A stretch of DNA of 62,997 bases from an uncultured Cellvibrionales bacterium (GCA_913050115.1 CAJWZU010000010.1:1-62997); one strand, 5' to 3'; shown: positions 17,326 through 28,372, counted from the stretch's first letter. Translations and numbers: made by a program. The notes: generated by a model from the letters alone, not told the origin.

Positions 17326-17579
17326 GTATCCGAAAAGGATGGTTTCTGATCCTGTTGCTTATGCGATGTACGCGTGAGCCTTTGCTTCTGCGCTTCGCGA
17401 CTTTAGCAGGGTCGGATGGTTATCTTGAGGTGACGTGAATCGATGTTTTGTTGTTTGTTTGCCTAAGGTGAGTGGGTCTGGGTACTTAATCAACAAGCTC
17501 GGCTTGTTGATTAAGAGTTGGGGTGTTGTTGGGTGTGGCTGGGTGTATTTGTGCTTAATGTTTGTTTAATGAGCAGAAG
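17326..17579. other. Intergenic stretch with a perfect 14-bp hairpin
   Basis: Between the tuf terminator and the S10 promoter I see no gene. At 17485-17515 lies a perfect inverted repeat, CTTAATCAACAAGC-TCG-GCTTGTTGATTAAG. No T-run follows. It is about 65 bp upstream of the S10 promoter -35 box and could be a protein-binding site or part of a small RNA. Confidence 0.6.
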
Positions 17580-17608
17580 TTGACAGTTGCGACCGAGTTC
17601 TTTATTAT
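17580..17608 (+). promoter_or_regulatory. Sigma70-type promoter of the S10 operon
   Basis: TTGACA (17580-17585), 17-nt spacer, TATTAT (17603-17608): near-perfect. Transcription should start near 17615, giving a leader of about 70 nt. The leader can fold (GGGTTC/GAGCCC inside CCGCTT/AAGGCGG), a possible but shorter counterpart of the L4-controlled S10 leader of enterics. Confidence 0.85.
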
Positions 17609-17686
17609 TCCGCTTCCGTTTTTCTGGGTTCAAATTGAGCCCTGAGCAAAGGCGGAGTTCTTTAAACACTGTTGGAGTTAGGAATA

Positions 17687-17998
17687 ATGCAGAATCAACG
17701 TATTCGAATTCGCCTGAAGGCTTTCGATCACAAGCTTATTGACGCATCCACTCAGGAAATCGTCGAAACCGCTAAACGTACCGGCGCCCAAGTTTGTGGC
17801 CCGATTCCGCTGCCAACTCGTAAAGAGCGTTTTACCATTCTGGTATCTCCGCACGTCAACAAAGACGCGCGTGACCAGTATGAAATTCGCACACACAAGC
17901 GCTTGCTTGATATTGTTGAGCCTACTGAAAAGACTGTTGACGCACTGATGAAGCTAGATTTAGCTGCAGGTGTTGAGGTTCAGATTAGTCTCGGTTAA
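17687..17998 (+). CDS. rpsJ: 30S ribosomal protein S10
   Basis: S10 (103 aa, same as E. coli) is a 30S head protein and, as NusE, part of antitermination complexes. Begins [15 protein letters not shown]. The ATG at 17687 follows GGAGTTAGGA; an in-frame upstream start would add five residues absent from the family. First gene of the S10 operon (rpsJ-rplCDWB-rpsS-rplV-rpsC-rplP-rpmC-rpsQ). Confidence 0.98.
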   Translation: MQNQRIRIRLKAFDHKLIDASTQEIVETAKRTGAQVCGPIPLPTRKERFTILVSPHVNKDARDQYEIRTHKRLLDIVEPTEKTVDALMKLDLAAGVEVQISLG

Positions 17999-18112
17999 TA
18001 ACAAAAAGGTTTGTTCGGGCTGAGCAATTTTGTTCAGTCTGGGTATTGTGTAACGCTCTGAGATGGGCGGCCATAGCGGGTAAAAGCCCCGTACACTAGA
18101 GAGGTTATTGAA

Positions 18113-18757
18113 ATGACGATTGGTATCGTCGGCCGCAAAAGCGGCATGACTCGTATATTCACCGAAGACGGTGTATCTATTCCTGTATCCGTGATTGAGG
18201 TTGATCCTAACCGCATCACTCAGGTCAAAAGCGTCGAAACTGACGGTTATTCTGCTGTGCAGGTAACTATTGGTACTCGTCGTGCTTCCCGTGTTACCAA
18301 GCCTGCTGCAGGTCACTTCGCAAAAGCCAATACAGAAGCCGGATCCGGTCTGTGGGAATTGCGCAATGATTCTGAAGAGTCTTTTGAAGTTGGTGGCGCT
18401 ATTACTGTTGAGACTTTTGAAGTCGGGCAGAAAGTAGACGTGACTGGTCAATCAAAGGGTAAAGGTTTTGCTGGTGTGATTAAGCGTTGGAACTTTGCAA
18501 TGCAAGACGCCACTCACGGTAACTCTATATCTCACCGTGCCCCTGGTTCTATCGGTCAATGTCAGACTCCAGGTCGCGTCTTCAAGGGCAAGAAAATGTC
18601 CGGTCACATGGGTGCTGAGCGTTCTACTGTTCAGAATCTAGAAGTGATTCGTGTTGATGCTGAGCGCAATTTACTGTTGGTTAAGGGTGCTATTCCAGGC
18701 GCTCCAGGTGGCGAGATACTCGTCCGTCCAGCCGTTAAAGTTCGCAGCAACGGTTAA
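18113..18757 (+). CDS. rplC: 50S ribosomal protein L3
   Basis: L3 (214 aa), an early-assembly protein reaching the peptidyl transferase centre. Starts [16 protein letters not shown]; the central extension [20 protein letters not shown] contains the GSxGQ glutamine methylated by PrmB in E. coli. A GAGAGG site precedes the ATG. rplD follows after 14 nt. Confidence 0.98.
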   Translation: MTIGIVGRKSGMTRIFTEDGVSIPVSVIEVDPNRITQVKSVETDGYSAVQVTIGTRRASRVTKPAAGHFAKANTEAGSGLWELRNDSEESFEVGGAITVETFEVGQKVDVTGQSKGKGFAGVIKRWNFAMQDATHGNSISHRAPGSIGQCQTPGRVFKGKKMSGHMGAERSTVQNLEVIRVDAERNLLLVKGAIPGAPGGEILVRPAVKVRSNG

Positions 18758-18771
18758 TCGGGAGACACATC

Positions 18772-19386
18772 ATGGAACTTAGTATTACTAGCCCAGAAGG
18801 CGCCAAAGGTACAGTTGCTGTATCTGAAGTTGCATTTGGCAAAGAGTTCAATCAAGACCTGGTTCACCAAGCCGTAGTTTCTTACTTGGCTGGCGCACGT
18901 CAGGGCACCAAAGCTCAGAAGACTCGTTCGGAAGTATCCGGCGGTGGCGCTAAGCCTTGGAATCAAAAAGGTACGGGTCGTGCACGTGCCGGTACTATTC
19001 GCAGTCCTTTGTGGCGCAGTGGTGGTCAGACTTTTGCTGCCAAGCCTCGCGATTTCTCTGTAAAACTGAACAAAAAGATGTACCGCGCAGCAATGCGTTG
19101 CATCCTGTCAGAGCTGGTTCGTAGCGAGCGTCTGATGGTTGTTGAGTCTTTCGAGCTGGACGCACCAAAGACTAAGTCTCTGGTTCAGAAGCTGGCTCAG
19201 TTTGATCTGACTCAAGCGCTGATCATCTCTGAAGAAGTAAATCAGAATTTGTATCTGGCTTCGCGCAACCTGTACAAGGTTGAAGTTCGCGATGTTCAGG
19301 GCGTCGATCCTGTCAGCCTAGTTGGCTTCGACAAGATCGTGATTACTGTGTCTGCTCTGAAGAAAATCGAGGAGTCTCTAGTATGA
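18772..19386 (+). CDS. rplD: 50S ribosomal protein L4
   Basis: L4 (204 aa; E. coli 201) lines the exit tunnel and in enterics represses the S10 operon. The tunnel loop region [18 protein letters not shown] is intact near residues 62-79. Its last codons overlap the rplW start by 4 nt (ATGA), so the two are translationally coupled. Confidence 0.98.
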   Translation: MELSITSPEGAKGTVAVSEVAFGKEFNQDLVHQAVVSYLAGARQGTKAQKTRSEVSGGGAKPWNQKGTGRARAGTIRSPLWRSGGQTFAAKPRDFSVKLNKKMYRAAMRCILSELVRSERLMVVESFELDAPKTKSLVQKLAQFDLTQALIISEEVNQNLYLASRNLYKVEVRDVQGVDPVSLVGFDKIVITVSALKKIEESLV

Positions 19387-19679
19387 ACCGCGAACGTCTT
19401 TTAAAAGTGTTACTCGGTCCGGTAATTTCTGAGAAATCAGCATTTGCGGGCGAAGTGGCTAACCAGGTTGTTTTCAAGGTTCTTGGCGATGCCAATAAGC
19501 TGGAAATTAAAACCGCTGTTGAAAGCTTGTTTGACGTAACCGTCAAAGAAGTTAATACCCTCAATGTAAAGGGTAAAACCAAGCGCACTAAAACTGGCCT
19601 TGGTAAGCGCAGCGACTGGAAAAAAGCCTACGTTCAACTCGCCGAAGGTCAAGACATTGACTTTGCGGTAGCTGAGTAA
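19383..19679 (+). CDS. rplW: 50S ribosomal protein L23
   Basis: L23 (98 aa) sits at the tunnel exit and docks trigger factor and SRP. Begins [19 protein letters not shown]; the loop [20 protein letters not shown] is typical of the family. Overlaps rplD by 4 nt, followed by rplB. Confidence 0.98.
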   Translation: MNRERLLKVLLGPVISEKSAFAGEVANQVVFKVLGDANKLEIKTAVESLFDVTVKEVNTLNVKGKTKRTKTGLGKRSDWKKAYVQLAEGQDIDFAVAE

Positions 19680-19692
19680 GGGGACTGGTATC

Positions 19693-20520
19693 ATGGCTAT
19701 ATTAAAACGTAAACCTACATCTCCGGGTCGTCGTCACGTAGTTAGTGTCGTAACTCCGGATTTGCACAAGGGTGCTCCTTACGCTCCGCTGCTAGAAAAG
19801 CAGTCGAAGAGCGGCGGTCGTAACAACAACGGTCGTATTACTGTTCGCCACATTGGCGGCGGTCATAAGCAGCATTATCGTGTAATTGATTTTGTTCGTA
19901 ACAAAGATGCAATTCCTGCAAAGGTTGAGCGTTTGGAGTACGATCCGAACCGCAGCGCTAATATCGCTTTGGTTTGTTATGCCGACGGTGAGCGTCGTTA
20001 CATTATCGCCCCTAAGGGTTTGAGTGCTGGCGACAGCATCGAATCTGGCGCTGCTGCAGCGATCAAAGTTGGTAACACTCTTCCGCTGCGCAATGTGCCA
20101 GTCGGTAGTGTTATTCACTGCATCGAATTGAAGCCTGGTAAAGGTGCTCAAGTGGCTCGCTCAGCAGGTACCTCTGCGCAGCTTATTGCTCGTGAAGGTA
20201 AGTACGCTACTCTGCGCTTGCGCAGTGGTGAAATGCGTAAATTCCTGGTTGAGTGTCGTGCGACACTTGGTGAGGTATCCAATAGCGAGCACAGCTTACG
20301 TCAGCTGGGTAAAGCTGGTGCTTCGCGCTGGCGCGGTGTGCGTCCAACAGTTCGTGGTGTTGCCATGAACCCTGTTGATCACCCACATGGTGGTGGTGAA
20401 GGTCGTACTTCTGGTGGCCGTCATCCGGTTTCACCTTGGGGTACTCCGGCTAAGGGTTATAAGACTCGTAGCAATAAGCGCACCGATAAGATGATTGTTC
20501 GTCGTCGCGGTAAGAAGTAA
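19693..20520 (+). CDS. rplB: 50S ribosomal protein L2
   Basis: L2 (275 aa) supports the peptidyl transferase centre and subunit association. Contains [20 protein letters not shown] near residues 41-60 and the conserved C-terminal [19 protein letters not shown] with the functionally important His. GGGGAC site before the ATG. Confidence 0.98.
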   Translation: MAILKRKPTSPGRRHVVSVVTPDLHKGAPYAPLLEKQSKSGGRNNNGRITVRHIGGGHKQHYRVIDFVRNKDAIPAKVERLEYDPNRSANIALVCYADGERRYIIAPKGLSAGDSIESGAAAAIKVGNTLPLRNVPVGSVIHCIELKPGKGAQVARSAGTSAQLIAREGKYATLRLRSGEMRKFLVECRATLGEVSNSEHSLRQLGKAGASRWRGVRPTVRGVAMNPVDHPHGGGEGRTSGGRHPVSPWGTPAKGYKTRSNKRTDKMIVRRRGKK

Positions 20521-20559
20521 TTAACCGCACGGCTCAACAGCCAAAATGAGGAAGCAACA

Positions 20560-20835
20560 GTGTCACGTTCACTGAAAAAAGGTCCTTTTATCGATCTTCA
20601 CTTGATTAAGAAGATTGAATCTGCGATCGAAAAAAATGATCGTCGTCCAATTAAGACTTGGTCGCGTCGCTCAATGATCATGCCTGAAATGGTTGGTCTA
20701 ACGATTGCTGTCCATAATGGACGTCAACATGTACCAGTTGTAGTCAACGAAGAAATGGTTGGCCACAAGCTAGGTGAATTTGCTGTTACCCGCACTTACC
20801 GCGGTCACGTAGCAGATAAGAAAGCCAAGCGCTAA
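20560..20835 (+). CDS. rpsS: 30S ribosomal protein S19
   Basis: S19 (91 aa), a 30S head protein that forms bridges to the 50S. Start is GTG, giving [15 protein letters not shown]; ends ADKKAKR. TGAGGAAG precedes the start. Co-directional with rplB and rplV. Confidence 0.97.
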   Translation: MSRSLKKGPFIDLHLIKKIESAIEKNDRRPIKTWSRRSMIMPEMVGLTIAVHNGRQHVPVVVNEEMVGHKLGEFAVTRTYRGHVADKKAKR

Positions 20836-20849
20836 ACGAGGTTATGACA

Positions 20850-21182
20850 ATGGAAGTGCAAGCAAAATTACGCGGTGCTCAACTGTCTCCCCAGAAGGCG
20901 CGTCTAGTAGCAGATCAGATTCGCGGAAAAGGCGTTGAAGAAGCTCTAGATATTCTGGCTTTCAGTAATAAAAAGGGTGCCGTTATCATCAAGAAAGTGC
21001 TGGAGTCTGCAATTGCAAACGCCGAGCACAATGACGGTGCTGATGTCGATGAGCTTAAAGTGTCTACTATTTTTGTAGATGCCGGAATGACGCTGAAACG
21101 CATCAGTCCACGTGCTAAGGGTCGCGCAGATCGCATCCTTAAACGCAGCTGTCACATCACTGTTAAAGTAGCCGACCAGTAG
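20850..21182 (+). CDS. rplV: 50S ribosomal protein L22
   Basis: L22 (110 aa) lines the exit tunnel with its beta-hairpin ([20 protein letters not shown]). The ATG at 20850 ([18 protein letters not shown]) matches the Pseudomonas form and lies 7 nt after ACGAGG; the ATG at 20844 is too close to that site. Confidence 0.97.
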   Translation: MEVQAKLRGAQLSPQKARLVADQIRGKGVEEALDILAFSNKKGAVIIKKVLESAIANAEHNDGADVDELKVSTIFVDAGMTLKRISPRAKGRADRILKRSCHITVKVADQ

Positions 21183-21192
21183 AGACGACGTT

Positions 21193-21873
21193 ATGGGTCA
21201 GAAAGTACATCCAACGGGCATACGTCTGGGCATCGTTAAAAAGCACACCTCAACTTGGTATGCTGGCAGCGATAAGTACGCAGACAATCTAAATGCCGAT
21301 CTGAAGGTACGAGCGTACATTCAGAAGAAATTGGCACACGCCTCTGTTAGCCGCGTTGAAATTGAACGCCCCGCTAACACAGCACGTGTCACCATTCACA
21401 CTGGCCGTCCAGGTATTGTGATTGGTAAAAAAGGTGAAGATGTTGATAAGTTGCGCGCAGAGCTGACAAAGCAGATGGGCGTTCCTGTTCACATTAACAT
21501 CGAAGAAATTCGCAAGCCTGATTTGGATGCGGCTTTGGTTGCGCAGAACATCGCCAGCCAGCTGGAGCGTCGTGTGATGTTCCGTCGTGCCATGAAGCGC
21601 GTTGTTCAAAACGCGATGCGTCAGGGTGCTGAAGGTATCAAGGTTCAAGTAAGTGGTCGTGTAAACGGTGCTGAAATCGCTCGTACTGAGTGGTATCGCG
21701 AAGGTCGTGTGCCTTTGCATACTCTACGTGCAGATATCGATTACGCTCCGTTTGAAGCTCATACTACCTATGGCATCATCGGCGTTAAGGTTTGGATCTT
21801 TAAGGGTGAAGTGATCGGCGATGTTGTTGCAGCCGAACCAGCACCTAAAAAGAAAGCTTCAAAGTCTAAGTAG
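21193..21873 (+). CDS. rpsC: 30S ribosomal protein S3
   Basis: S3 (226 aa) is at the mRNA entry channel and has helicase-related activity. Starts [20 protein letters not shown]; the KH domain carries [17 protein letters not shown] (GxxG loop GKKG). Basic tail [11 protein letters not shown]. 10 nt after rplV. Confidence 0.98.
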   Translation: MGQKVHPTGIRLGIVKKHTSTWYAGSDKYADNLNADLKVRAYIQKKLAHASVSRVEIERPANTARVTIHTGRPGIVIGKKGEDVDKLRAELTKQMGVPVHINIEEIRKPDLDAALVAQNIASQLERRVMFRRAMKRVVQNAMRQGAEGIKVQVSGRVNGAEIARTEWYREGRVPLHTLRADIDYAPFEAHTTYGIIGVKVWIFKGEVIGDVVAAEPAPKKKASKSK

Positions 21874-21887
21874 AGGGAGTACGCATT

Positions 21888-22301
21888 ATGCTACAACCAA
21901 AGCGTACAAAGTTCCGCAAGATGATGAAGGGCCGCAATCGCGGTCTTGCACATCGCGGTTCCACCGTTAGCTTCGGCGAATTCGCCCTGAAAGCTAGCGG
22001 TCGCGGTCGCATTACTGCTCGCCAAATTGAGGCGGCGCGTCGTGCGATGACCCGTCACATTAAGCGTGGTGGTAAAATCTGGATTCGAGTGTTCCCAGAC
22101 AAGCCAATTACCCAGAAGCCTCTCGAGGTTCGTCAGGGTAAAGGTAAGGGTAATGTGGAATACTGGGTGGCACAGGTTCAGCCTGGCAAGGTTCTCTATG
22201 AGATCGAAGGCGTGAGCGAAGAACTCGCACGCGAAGCTTTCGCACTTGCCGCTGCAAAACTGCCAATAAGTACAACTTTCGTTAAACGTTCGGTGATGTG
22301 A
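21888..22301 (+). CDS. rplP: 50S ribosomal protein L16
   Basis: L16 (137 aa) contacts the A-site tRNA elbow. Starts [20 protein letters not shown]; contains [24 protein letters not shown]. Its stop overlaps the next start by one base (TGATG). Confidence 0.98.
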   Translation: MLQPKRTKFRKMMKGRNRGLAHRGSTVSFGEFALKASGRGRITARQIEAARRAMTRHIKRGGKIWIRVFPDKPITQKPLEVRQGKGKGNVEYWVAQVQPGKVLYEIEGVSEELAREAFALAAAKLPISTTFVKRSVM

Positions 22302-22492
22302 TGAATGCTTCAGAACTCCGCGAAAAATCCGTTGAAGAGCTGAACCAAGAGTTGATCTCTCAGTTGGAATCGCAGTTTAAGCTTCGCATGCAAGCGTCTA
22401 CTGGTCAGTTGAACCAGACTCACTTGTTGAAGCAAACTCGTCGCGATATTGCTCGCATCAAAACAACGCTTAGAGCAAAGGCAGGTATTTAA
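22301..22492 (+). CDS. rpmC: 50S ribosomal protein L29
   Basis: L29 (63 aa), two-helix protein near the tunnel exit. [20 protein letters not shown]; the ATG at 22301 gives the normal 63-aa length, while a GTG one codon earlier overlaps rplP more. Stop-start overlap TGATG with rplP indicates coupling; rpsQ starts 1 nt after its stop. Confidence 0.96.
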   Translation: MNASELREKSVEELNQELISQLESQFKLRMQASTGQLNQTHLLKQTRRDIARIKTTLRAKAGI

Positions 22493-22493
22493 C

Positions 22494-22760
22494 ATGACAC
22501 AAGCAGAAAATGTTGCTCGTACCCTGCAGGGTAAAGTTGTCAGTGACAAGATGGATAAAACCATCGTTGTTCTGATTGAGCGTCGTGTTAAGCACCCGAT
22601 TTATGGCAAATATGTCACTAAATCGTCAAAGCTCAAAGCGCATGACGAGAAGAATGAGTGCAAGATCGGTGATGAAGTTACTATCGCCGAAACTCGCCCT
22701 CTGTCTAAGACGAAGTCTTGGGCTGTAGATACAATCGTTGAACGCGCTACAGAAATCTAA
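22494..22760 (+). CDS. rpsQ: 30S ribosomal protein S17
   Basis: S17 (88 aa), primary 16S rRNA binder. [20 protein letters not shown] then [20 protein letters not shown]. The ATG at 22494 is used because upstream in-frame codons belong to rpmC in another frame. Last gene of the S10 group; rplN follows after 40 nt. Confidence 0.97.
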   Translation: MTQAENVARTLQGKVVSDKMDKTIVVLIERRVKHPIYGKYVTKSSKLKAHDEKNECKIGDEVTIAETRPLSKTKSWAVDTIVERATEI

Positions 22761-22800
22761 GATTTCCTCTGGCGCTATATAAGAGTTTCGGAGACGAACA

Positions 22801-23169
22801 ATGATTCAAACACAATCTTACTTGGATGTAGCTGATAACAGCGGTGCTCGCCGCGTTATGTGTATCAAGGTATTAGGCGGTTCACACCGTCGCTATGCCT
22901 CGGTCGGCGACATCATCAAGGTTACCGTAAAGGAAGCAATTCCTCGTGGTAAGGTCAAAAAAGGCCAAGTGGTAAACGCGGTAGTAGTTCGCACCAGGAA
23001 AGGTATTCGCCGTTCGGACGGGTCTTTGATCAAGTTCGACGACAATGCCGCGGTGATACTGAACGCTCAGGACGCACCAATGGGCACTCGTATTTTTGGC
23101 CCGGTTACTCGTGAACTCCGTGGTGAGAAATTCATGAAGATCATTTCTCTGGCACCTGAAGTCCTTTAA
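22801..23169 (+). CDS. rplN: 50S ribosomal protein L14
   Basis: L14 (122 aa) forms intersubunit bridges. Begins [20 protein letters not shown], ends with [11 protein letters not shown]. First gene of the spc group. No terminator is visible between rpsQ and rplN, so S10 and spc are probably read through. Confidence 0.98.
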   Translation: MIQTQSYLDVADNSGARRVMCIKVLGGSHRRYASVGDIIKVTVKEAIPRGKVKKGQVVNAVVVRTRKGIRRSDGSLIKFDDNAAVILNAQDAPMGTRIFGPVTRELRGEKFMKIISLAPEVL

Positions 23170-23190
23170 GGACGGAGTGAGGATAACCAA

Positions 23191-23508
23191 ATGCTTAAGA
23201 TCAAACGTGATGACGAAGTGATAGTTGTCGCCGGTCGTGACAAAGGTAAGCGCGGTAAGGTAGTTAAAGTACTGCCTGATAATCGTTTGCTTGTCGCCGG
23301 TATTCACATGGTCAAGAAACACCAAAAGCCAAACCCGCAAGCGGGTGTAGCTGGTGGTATTATTGAAAAAGAAGCCCCAATTCAGGTTTCCAATGTAGCG
23401 ATTTTTAATGCTGCAACTGGTGAAGCTGACCGTGTTGGTTTCAAGCTCCTGGAAGATGGCAAAAAGATTCGCGTCTTTAAGTCTTCCGGCGAAGCTGTGG
23501 AGGCATAA
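23191..23508 (+). CDS. rplX: 50S ribosomal protein L24
   Basis: L24 (105 aa), assembly initiator with a KOW motif ([20 protein letters not shown]). GGAGTGAGGA before the ATG. rplE starts 4 nt after its stop. Confidence 0.97.
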   Translation: MLKIKRDDEVIVVAGRDKGKRGKVVKVLPDNRLLVAGIHMVKKHQKPNPQAGVAGGIIEKEAPIQVSNVAIFNAATGEADRVGFKLLEDGKKIRVFKSSGEAVEA

Positions 23509-23512
23509 GACG

Positions 23513-24052
23513 ATGGCTAAACTAAAAGAAGTATATAAGAACGAGCTGGCGCCAAAGCTGAAAGAAGAGCTGAAGCTGAGCAACCCAATGATGATACCGC
23601 GTATCACCAAGATCACCCTGAATATGGGTGTTGGTGAGGCAATTGGTGACAAAAAGGTGTTAGAACACGCCGTTTCTGACCTGGAGAAAATCTCTGGTCA
23701 GAAGGTTGTTGTCACTCTTGCGCGCAAATCTATTGCTGGTTTTAAGGTTCGTGAAGAATGGCCTATTGGCTGTAAGGTAACTCTGCGCTCTGAGCGTATG
23801 TATGAGTTCCTCGAGCGTTTGGTGTCTATTGCCATTCCTCGTATTCGCGACTTTCGCGGTATCAGCCCTAAGCAGTTCGATGGACGCGGTAACTTCTCTA
23901 TGGGTGTTACCGAGCAGATTATTTTCCCGGAGATTGATTACGATCAAATCGACAAGCTCCGCGGTATGGATATTTGCATTACCACAACTGCACGCAATGA
24001 CGACGAAGGCCGCGCGCTGTTAAAAGCGTTCAACTTCCCGTTCAAAGTTTAA
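23513..24052 (+). CDS. rplE: 50S ribosomal protein L5
   Basis: L5 (179 aa, family length) binds 5S rRNA and the P-site t[23 protein letters not shown] at the start; [20 protein letters not shown] near the end. An in-frame Met 35 codons earlier lies inside rplX in another frame and is rejected; GTGGAGG serves the ATG at 23513. Confidence 0.98.
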   Translation: MAKLKEVYKNELAPKLKEELKLSNPMMIPRITKITLNMGVGEAIGDKKVLEHAVSDLEKISGQKVVVTLARKSIAGFKVREEWPIGCKVTLRSERMYEFLERLVSIAIPRIRDFRGISPKQFDGRGNFSMGVTEQIIFPEIDYDQIDKLRGMDICITTTARNDDEGRALLKAFNFPFKV

Positions 24053-24062
24053 GGGTTATATC

Positions 24063-24368
24063 ATGGCTAAGAAATCTATGATTGCGCGCGATGTTAAGCG
24101 CACCAGTATCGTGGCAAAATTTGCCGTTCAGCGTGCTGAGTTGAAAGCTGTCATCGCCAACCAGGAGTCTTCTGAAGAAGACGTCTGGGATGCTCAGGTA
24201 AAGCTGCAGAAGATGCCACGTGACGCGAGTCCTTCTCGCCAACGTCGTCGCTGTCGCATCACTGGTCGTCCTCACGGTGTTTACCGTAAGTTCGGTCTGT
24301 GCCGTAACAAGCTGCGTGAAGCGGCGATGCGTGGTGATGTTCCCGGTCTGGTTAAGGCTAGCTGGTAA
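24063..24368 (+). CDS. rpsN: 30S ribosomal protein S14
   Basis: S14 (101 aa), the long zinc-free form: the C-terminal domain [20 protein letters not shown] lacks the four-cysteine ribbon. Typical of proteobacteria. Between rplE and rpsH. Confidence 0.98.
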   Translation: MAKKSMIARDVKRTSIVAKFAVQRAELKAVIANQESSEEDVWDAQVKLQKMPRDASPSRQRRRCRITGRPHGVYRKFGLCRNKLREAAMRGDVPGLVKASW

Positions 24369-24398
24369 TCACAGCAGTAAATTTTTAGGAGCTGTATT

Positions 24399-24791
24399 AT
24401 GACTATGCAAGATCCGTTGTCAGATATGCTGACTCGCATTCGCAACGCTCAGCAAGTGAACAAGGTTAATGTTAAAATGCCTTCTTCCACGCTGAAAGTT
24501 AGTGTTGCGCAAGTGCTCGTCGCCGAAGGTTATGTTTCTTCTTTTGATGTTAGCGAAGGTGTTAAGCCAGAGTTGACTATCGAGCTGAAGTACTTCGAAG
24601 GCAAGGCAGTAATTGCCGAGATCGACCGCATCAGCCGACCAGGCCTGCGTAATTACACTGGTAAAGATGGTATTCCATCGGTACGTGGCGGCCTTGGTGT
24701 CGCTATCGTTTCCACCAGTAAAGGTGTTATGACCGACCGCTCTGCTCGCGCCGCTGGCGTGGGTGGTGAAGTTCTCTGCACCGTTTTTTAA
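24399..24791 (+). CDS. rpsH: 30S ribosomal protein S8
   Basis: S8 (130 aa) binds the central domain of 16S rRNA and in enterics represses the spc operon at the rplE message. [21 protein letters not shown]-terminal [26 protein letters not shown] site before the ATG. Confidence 0.98.
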   Translation: MTMQDPLSDMLTRIRNAQQVNKVNVKMPSSTLKVSVAQVLVAEGYVSSFDVSEGVKPELTIELKYFEGKAVIAEIDRISRPGLRNYTGKDGIPSVRGGLGVAIVSTSKGVMTDRSARAAGVGGEVLCTVF

Positions 24792-24818
24792 AGAAAAAAG
24801 TATAATCGGGATATCGAT

Positions 24819-25352
24819 ATGTCACGAGTTGCAAAAAGTCCGGTTGAAGTACCTGCTGGTGTTGAGGTCACTCTTAGTGGTCAAGACATTTCTGTTAAAG
24901 GCAGCAAAGGTACATTGGCACACACAATTAATCGCGCAGTTGAAGTTAAGCAGGACGGTAACGTTCTGACTTTCATCTCCGCGAGTAATGCCAAGCAGGA
25001 TCGCGCACAGGCCGGCACAGTACGTGCCTTGGTCAATAACATGGTAATCGGCGTTACAGCTGGCTTCGAAAAGAAGCTTGTACTGAATGGCGTTGGTTAC
25101 CGTGCTAAAGTTGCGGGAAAGTCTGTAAACCTGACTCTGGGTTTTTCTCACCCTGTTGATTACGCCTTACCGGAAGGTGTAAAAGCTGAGAGCCCAAGTC
25201 AGACCGAGATCGTACTCAAGAGCGCTGATAAACAGCTGCTCGGTCGAGTAGCTGCGGAAATAAGAGCTTTCCGCGAGCCTGAGCCTTATAAAGGCAAAGG
25301 TGTACGCTACTCCGACGAAGTTGTACGTCGTAAAGAAGCTAAGAAGAAGTAG
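24819..25352 (+). CDS. rplF: 50S ribosomal protein L6
   Basis: L6 (177 aa) at the base of the stalk near the factor-binding site. [20 protein letters not shown]; the C-terminal repeat has [20 protein letters not shown]. Followed closely by rplR. Confidence 0.98.
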   Translation: MSRVAKSPVEVPAGVEVTLSGQDISVKGSKGTLAHTINRAVEVKQDGNVLTFISASNAKQDRAQAGTVRALVNNMVIGVTAGFEKKLVLNGVGYRAKVAGKSVNLTLGFSHPVDYALPEGVKAESPSQTEIVLKSADKQLLGRVAAEIRAFREPEPYKGKGVRYSDEVVRRKEAKKK

Positions 25353-25361
25353 GGCTAGGTT

Positions 25362-25712
25362 ATGAGCGTTAAAAACCAATCTCGTTTACGTCGTGCGCGT
25401 CGTGCTCGTGCCAAGATCCGCCAGTTGGGTGCTGTTCGTTTAAGCATCCACCGCACACCTCGTCACATCTATGCGCAAATCATAGCTGCTGATGGCGCCA
25501 AAGTTCTGGCTTCTGCCTCAACTTTGGACAAGGCTTTGCGCGCGGGTAAAACAGGTAATGCCGATGCAGCTACTGCTGTTGGCGCCTTGATTGCCGAGCG
25601 TGCAAAAGCGGCCGGTGTTGAAACTGTCGCTTTTGATCGCGGTGGCTACAAGTACCACGGTCGTGTTAAAGCATTAGCTGACGCCGCGCGTGAAGCCGGT
25701 CTGAAATTCTAA
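25362..25712 (+). CDS. rplR: 50S ribosomal protein L18
   Basis: L18 (116 aa) binds 5S rRNA with L5. [20 protein letters not shown] start and C-terminal [20 protein letters not shown]. 9 nt after rplF, 10 nt before rpsE. Confidence 0.98.
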   Translation: MSVKNQSRLRRARRARAKIRQLGAVRLSIHRTPRHIYAQIIAADGAKVLASASTLDKALRAGKTGNADAATAVGALIAERAKAAGVETVAFDRGGYKYHGRVKALADAAREAGLKF

Positions 25713-25722
25713 AGGTTGAGTT

Positions 25723-26232
25723 ATGGCTTACAACAAGAAAGACGACGCTAACTCGGACGGCCTCCAGGAAAAACTGGTAGGGGTAAACCGTGTAGCAAAG
25801 ACTGTTAAAGGTGGTCGTATCTTCGGCTTTACCGCGCTGACTGTTGTTGGTGATGGTAATGGCAAGGTCGGCTTCGGTCGTGGTAAGGCGCGTGAAGTGC
25901 CTATTGCCATCCAGAAAGCAATGGAAGCGGCTCGTCGTAACATGATTCAAGTGGATCTGAACGGCGATACCATCCAGTATGCTATTAAAGGTGCTCACGG
26001 CGCCTCTAAGGTATACATGCAGCCTGCATCTCAAGGTACTGGTGTAATTGCTGGTGGCGCTATGCGTGCTGTGCTGGAAATTGCTGGTGTTCAGAACGTT
26101 CTGGCTAAGTGCTACGGCTCTACCAATCCGGTAAACGTCGTACGTGCTACTTTCTCAGCTCTGAAGAAGATGTCTTCTCCTGAGTCTGTTGCGGCTAAGC
26201 GCGGTAAAAGCGTTGAAGATATTCTGAACTAG
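25723..26232 (+). CDS. rpsE: 30S ribosomal protein S5
   Basis: S5 (169 aa) at the mRNA entry site and accuracy centre. Contains [20 protein letters not shown] near residues 23-42, the spectinomycin-loop region in wild-type form. Downstream, a GAGGTG/CACCTC hairpin (26235-26262) lies before rpmD. Confidence 0.98.
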   Translation: MAYNKKDDANSDGLQEKLVGVNRVAKTVKGGRIFGFTALTVVGDGNGKVGFGRGKAREVPIAIQKAMEAARRNMIQVDLNGDTIQYAIKGAHGASKVYMQPASQGTGVIAGGAMRAVLEIAGVQNVLAKCYGSTNPVNVVRATFSALKKMSSPESVAAKRGKSVEDILN

Positions 26233-26283
26233 TCGAGGTGGCGCCTGTAGCGGGCGCACCTCTATTTAGGATGGTGATTTACC

Positions 26284-26469
26284 ATGGCTAAGAAAACTGT
26301 AAAAGTGACACTGGTTAAAAGTACTGCAAAGCGCTTACCAGCTCACAAAGGATGCATTGCCGGTTTAGGCCTGCGTCGCATCGGTCATACTGTTGAAGTT
26401 GAAGATACTCCTTCGGTTCGCGGCATGATCAACAAAGTAAACTATTTGCTTAAGGTTGAGGGAGAGTAA
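26284..26469 (+). CDS. rpmD: 50S ribosomal protein L30
   Basis: L30 (61 aa). [20 protein letters not shown], then [20 protein letters not shown] as in the family. Preceded by a 51-nt gap holding a hairpin of about 28 nt; rplO starts 1 nt after the stop. Confidence 0.97.
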   Translation: MAKKTVKVTLVKSTAKRLPAHKGCIAGLGLRRIGHTVEVEDTPSVRGMINKVNYLLKVEGE

Positions 26470-26470
26470 G

Positions 26471-26899
26471 ATGCGTCTTAATACTCTAAGCCCAAGCCGT
26501 ACTCACAGTAAAAAGCGTGTTGGCCGTGGTATTGGTAGCGGCACCGGTAAAACCTGTGGTCGCGGTCATAAGGGTCAAAAGTCTCGCTCTGGCGGTCACA
26601 CGGTTCCAGGTTTCGAAGGTGGTCAAATGCCACTGCAGAAGCGCCTGCCTAAGTACGGTTTTACTTCCCGTATTGGTCGTGTGTCGGCTGAAGTTCGTTT
26701 ATCTGAGCTGAACCTTGTAGAAGGTGATGTGGTAGATCTTGAAACGCTGAAACAAGCCGACGTTGTTGGCAATAATATGAAGCGTGCAAAGATTTTCCTA
26801 TCGGGTGAATTGACTAAAGCGGTAACTATAAAAGGTCTGGCAGTTACGAAAGGTGCGAAAGCAGCGATCGAAGCAGCCGGTGGCAAAGTCGAAGAATAA
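26471..26899 (+). CDS. rplO: 50S ribosomal protein L15
   Basis: L15 (142 aa). [20 protein letters not shown] followed by the Gly-rich [20 protein letters not shown] extension. The ATG at 26471 is served by GGGAG in the end of rpmD; the in-frame upstream start lies inside rpmD. secY follows after 11 nt. Confidence 0.97.
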   Translation: MRLNTLSPSRTHSKKRVGRGIGSGTGKTCGRGHKGQKSRSGGHTVPGFEGGQMPLQKRLPKYGFTSRIGRVSAEVRLSELNLVEGDVVDLETLKQADVVGNNMKRAKIFLSGELTKAVTIKGLAVTKGAKAAIEAAGGKVEE

Positions 26900-26910
26900 G
26901 AGAGAAGCCA

Positions 26911-28227
26911 ATGGCAACTCCGGGCAAAATGCCAAATATGAATAAGAAAGGGTTGGGCGAGCTTTGGGCTCGTCTGCGTTTTCTTTTTCTGGCAATCATT
27001 GTTTACCGTATCGGTACGCACATCCCTGTTCCTGGTCTGGATCCAGAGCGCTTGTCGTCTCTATTTAACCAGAATCAGGGCACTATCTTGGGTCTGTTTA
27101 ACATGTTTTCCGGTGGTGCATTGGAACGCATGAGTATTCTGGCTTTGGGCATCATGCCGTATATTTCTGCATCGATTATTATGCAGCTATTGTCGGCCGT
27201 AGTCCCAACGCTAGAGCAGCTCAAAAAAGAGGGAGATGCTGGGCGTCGCAAGATCAATCAGTACACTCGTTATGGCACTGTGCTATTAGCGACTGTACAA
27301 GCGATCGCAATGTCCGTATCATTTGCGCCCCAAGCTTACGGTGGTGATCCCGGTTTCAGCTTTTTCTTTGTAGCTGTTATCTCACTGGTCACCGGCGCAG
27401 TCTTTATGATGTGGCTAGGTGAGCAGGTGACGGAGCGCGGTATCGGTAATGGTATATCCATGCTGATATTCGCTGGTATCGTTGCGGGACTGCCAAGTGC
27501 AGTGGGTACAGCCTTTGAGAGCGCGCGTACAGGTGATTTACATTACCTTATGTTGTTAGCGATTGTTTTCTTGATGATTGCACTGGTTTGGGTAGTTGTT
27601 CGCATTGAGCGCGGTCAACGCCGCATCACTGTGAATTATGCCAAGCAGGGTGGTCGTCAGTCTCAAAGTAGTCATTTGCCGCTGAAAGTTAATATGGCTG
27701 GTGTAATACCTGCCATTTTTGCTAGCAGTATCTTGCTTTTCCCTGCGTCTATCGCGCAGTGGTTTGGGCAGGGTGGTGAAGGACTTGCCAGTGACCTGTT
27801 GTCAGAATTCGCCCTGGCCATTGGCCCGGGTCAGCCGTTGAACTTTTTATTGTTCGCCGGTTTAATAATATTTTTCTGCTTCTTCTATACGGCGTTGATG
27901 TATAACCCGAAAGAAGTTGCTGATAATTTAAAGAAATCAGGTGCTTTTATTCCGGGGATTCGCCCGGGTGAGCAGTCTGCTAAGTATATTGATACCGTAC
28001 TTACTCGCTTAACGCTTGTTGGTGCTATCTATATAGCAGCAGTTTGTCTGATGCCTCAGTTCTTGATAGTGTGGACAAGTATCCCATTCTATCTCGGCGG
28101 CACATCTCTACTCATTGTAGTAGTTGTTGTGATGGACTTTATGTCCCAGGTTCAGGCTCATTTGATGTCTCATCAGTATGAATCACTGATGAAAAAGGCA
28201 AACTTGAAAGGTGTTGGTCGCGGATAA
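26911..28227 (+). CDS. secY: Preprotein translocase subunit SecY
   Basis: SecY (438 aa), the ten-helix channel of the Sec translocon in the inner membrane. The sequence shows hydrophobic helices throughout, the plug-proximal [20 protein letters not shown], and the cytoplasmic loop 5 tip [17 protein letters not shown]. Lies at the end of the spc group between rplO and rpmJ. The secreted chitinases at 56-63 kb depend on this channel. Confidence 0.98.
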   Translation: MATPGKMPNMNKKGLGELWARLRFLFLAIIVYRIGTHIPVPGLDPERLSSLFNQNQGTILGLFNMFSGGALERMSILALGIMPYISASIIMQLLSAVVPTLEQLKKEGDAGRRKINQYTRYGTVLLATVQAIAMSVSFAPQAYGGDPGFSFFFVAVISLVTGAVFMMWLGEQVTERGIGNGISMLIFAGIVAGLPSAVGTAFESARTGDLHYLMLLAIVFLMIALVWVVVRIERGQRRITVNYAKQGGRQSQSSHLPLKVNMAGVIPAIFASSILLFPASIAQWFGQGGEGLASDLLSEFALAIGPGQPLNFLLFAGLIIFFCFFYTALMYNPKEVADNLKKSGAFIPGIRPGEQSAKYIDTVLTRLTLVGAIYIAAVCLMPQFLIVWTSIPFYLGGTSLLIVVVVVMDFMSQVQAHLMSHQYESLMKKANLKGVGRG

Positions 28228-28255
28228 TCCGGGCCAATCCAAACTCGAGGTAGTT

Positions 28256-28372
28256 ATGAAGGTTCGTGCTTCTGTAAAGAAAATTTGCCGAAACTGCAAA
28301 ATGGTCCGTCGGAGCGGTGTATTGCGCGTAATTTGCGCAGCCGAGCCACGTCATAAGCAGCGTCAAGGCTAA
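28256..28372 (+). CDS. rpmJ: 50S ribosomal protein L36
   Basis: L36 (38 aa), a zinc-ribbon protein of the 50[20 protein letters not shown] then [18 protein letters not shown]: cysteines 11, 14 and 27 and the histidine of the Zn site are all present, so this is the zinc-binding (C+) form. CGAGGTAG precedes the ATG. 28 nt after secY. Confidence 0.97.
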   Translation: MKVRASVKKICRNCKMVRRSGVLRVICAAEPRHKQRQG

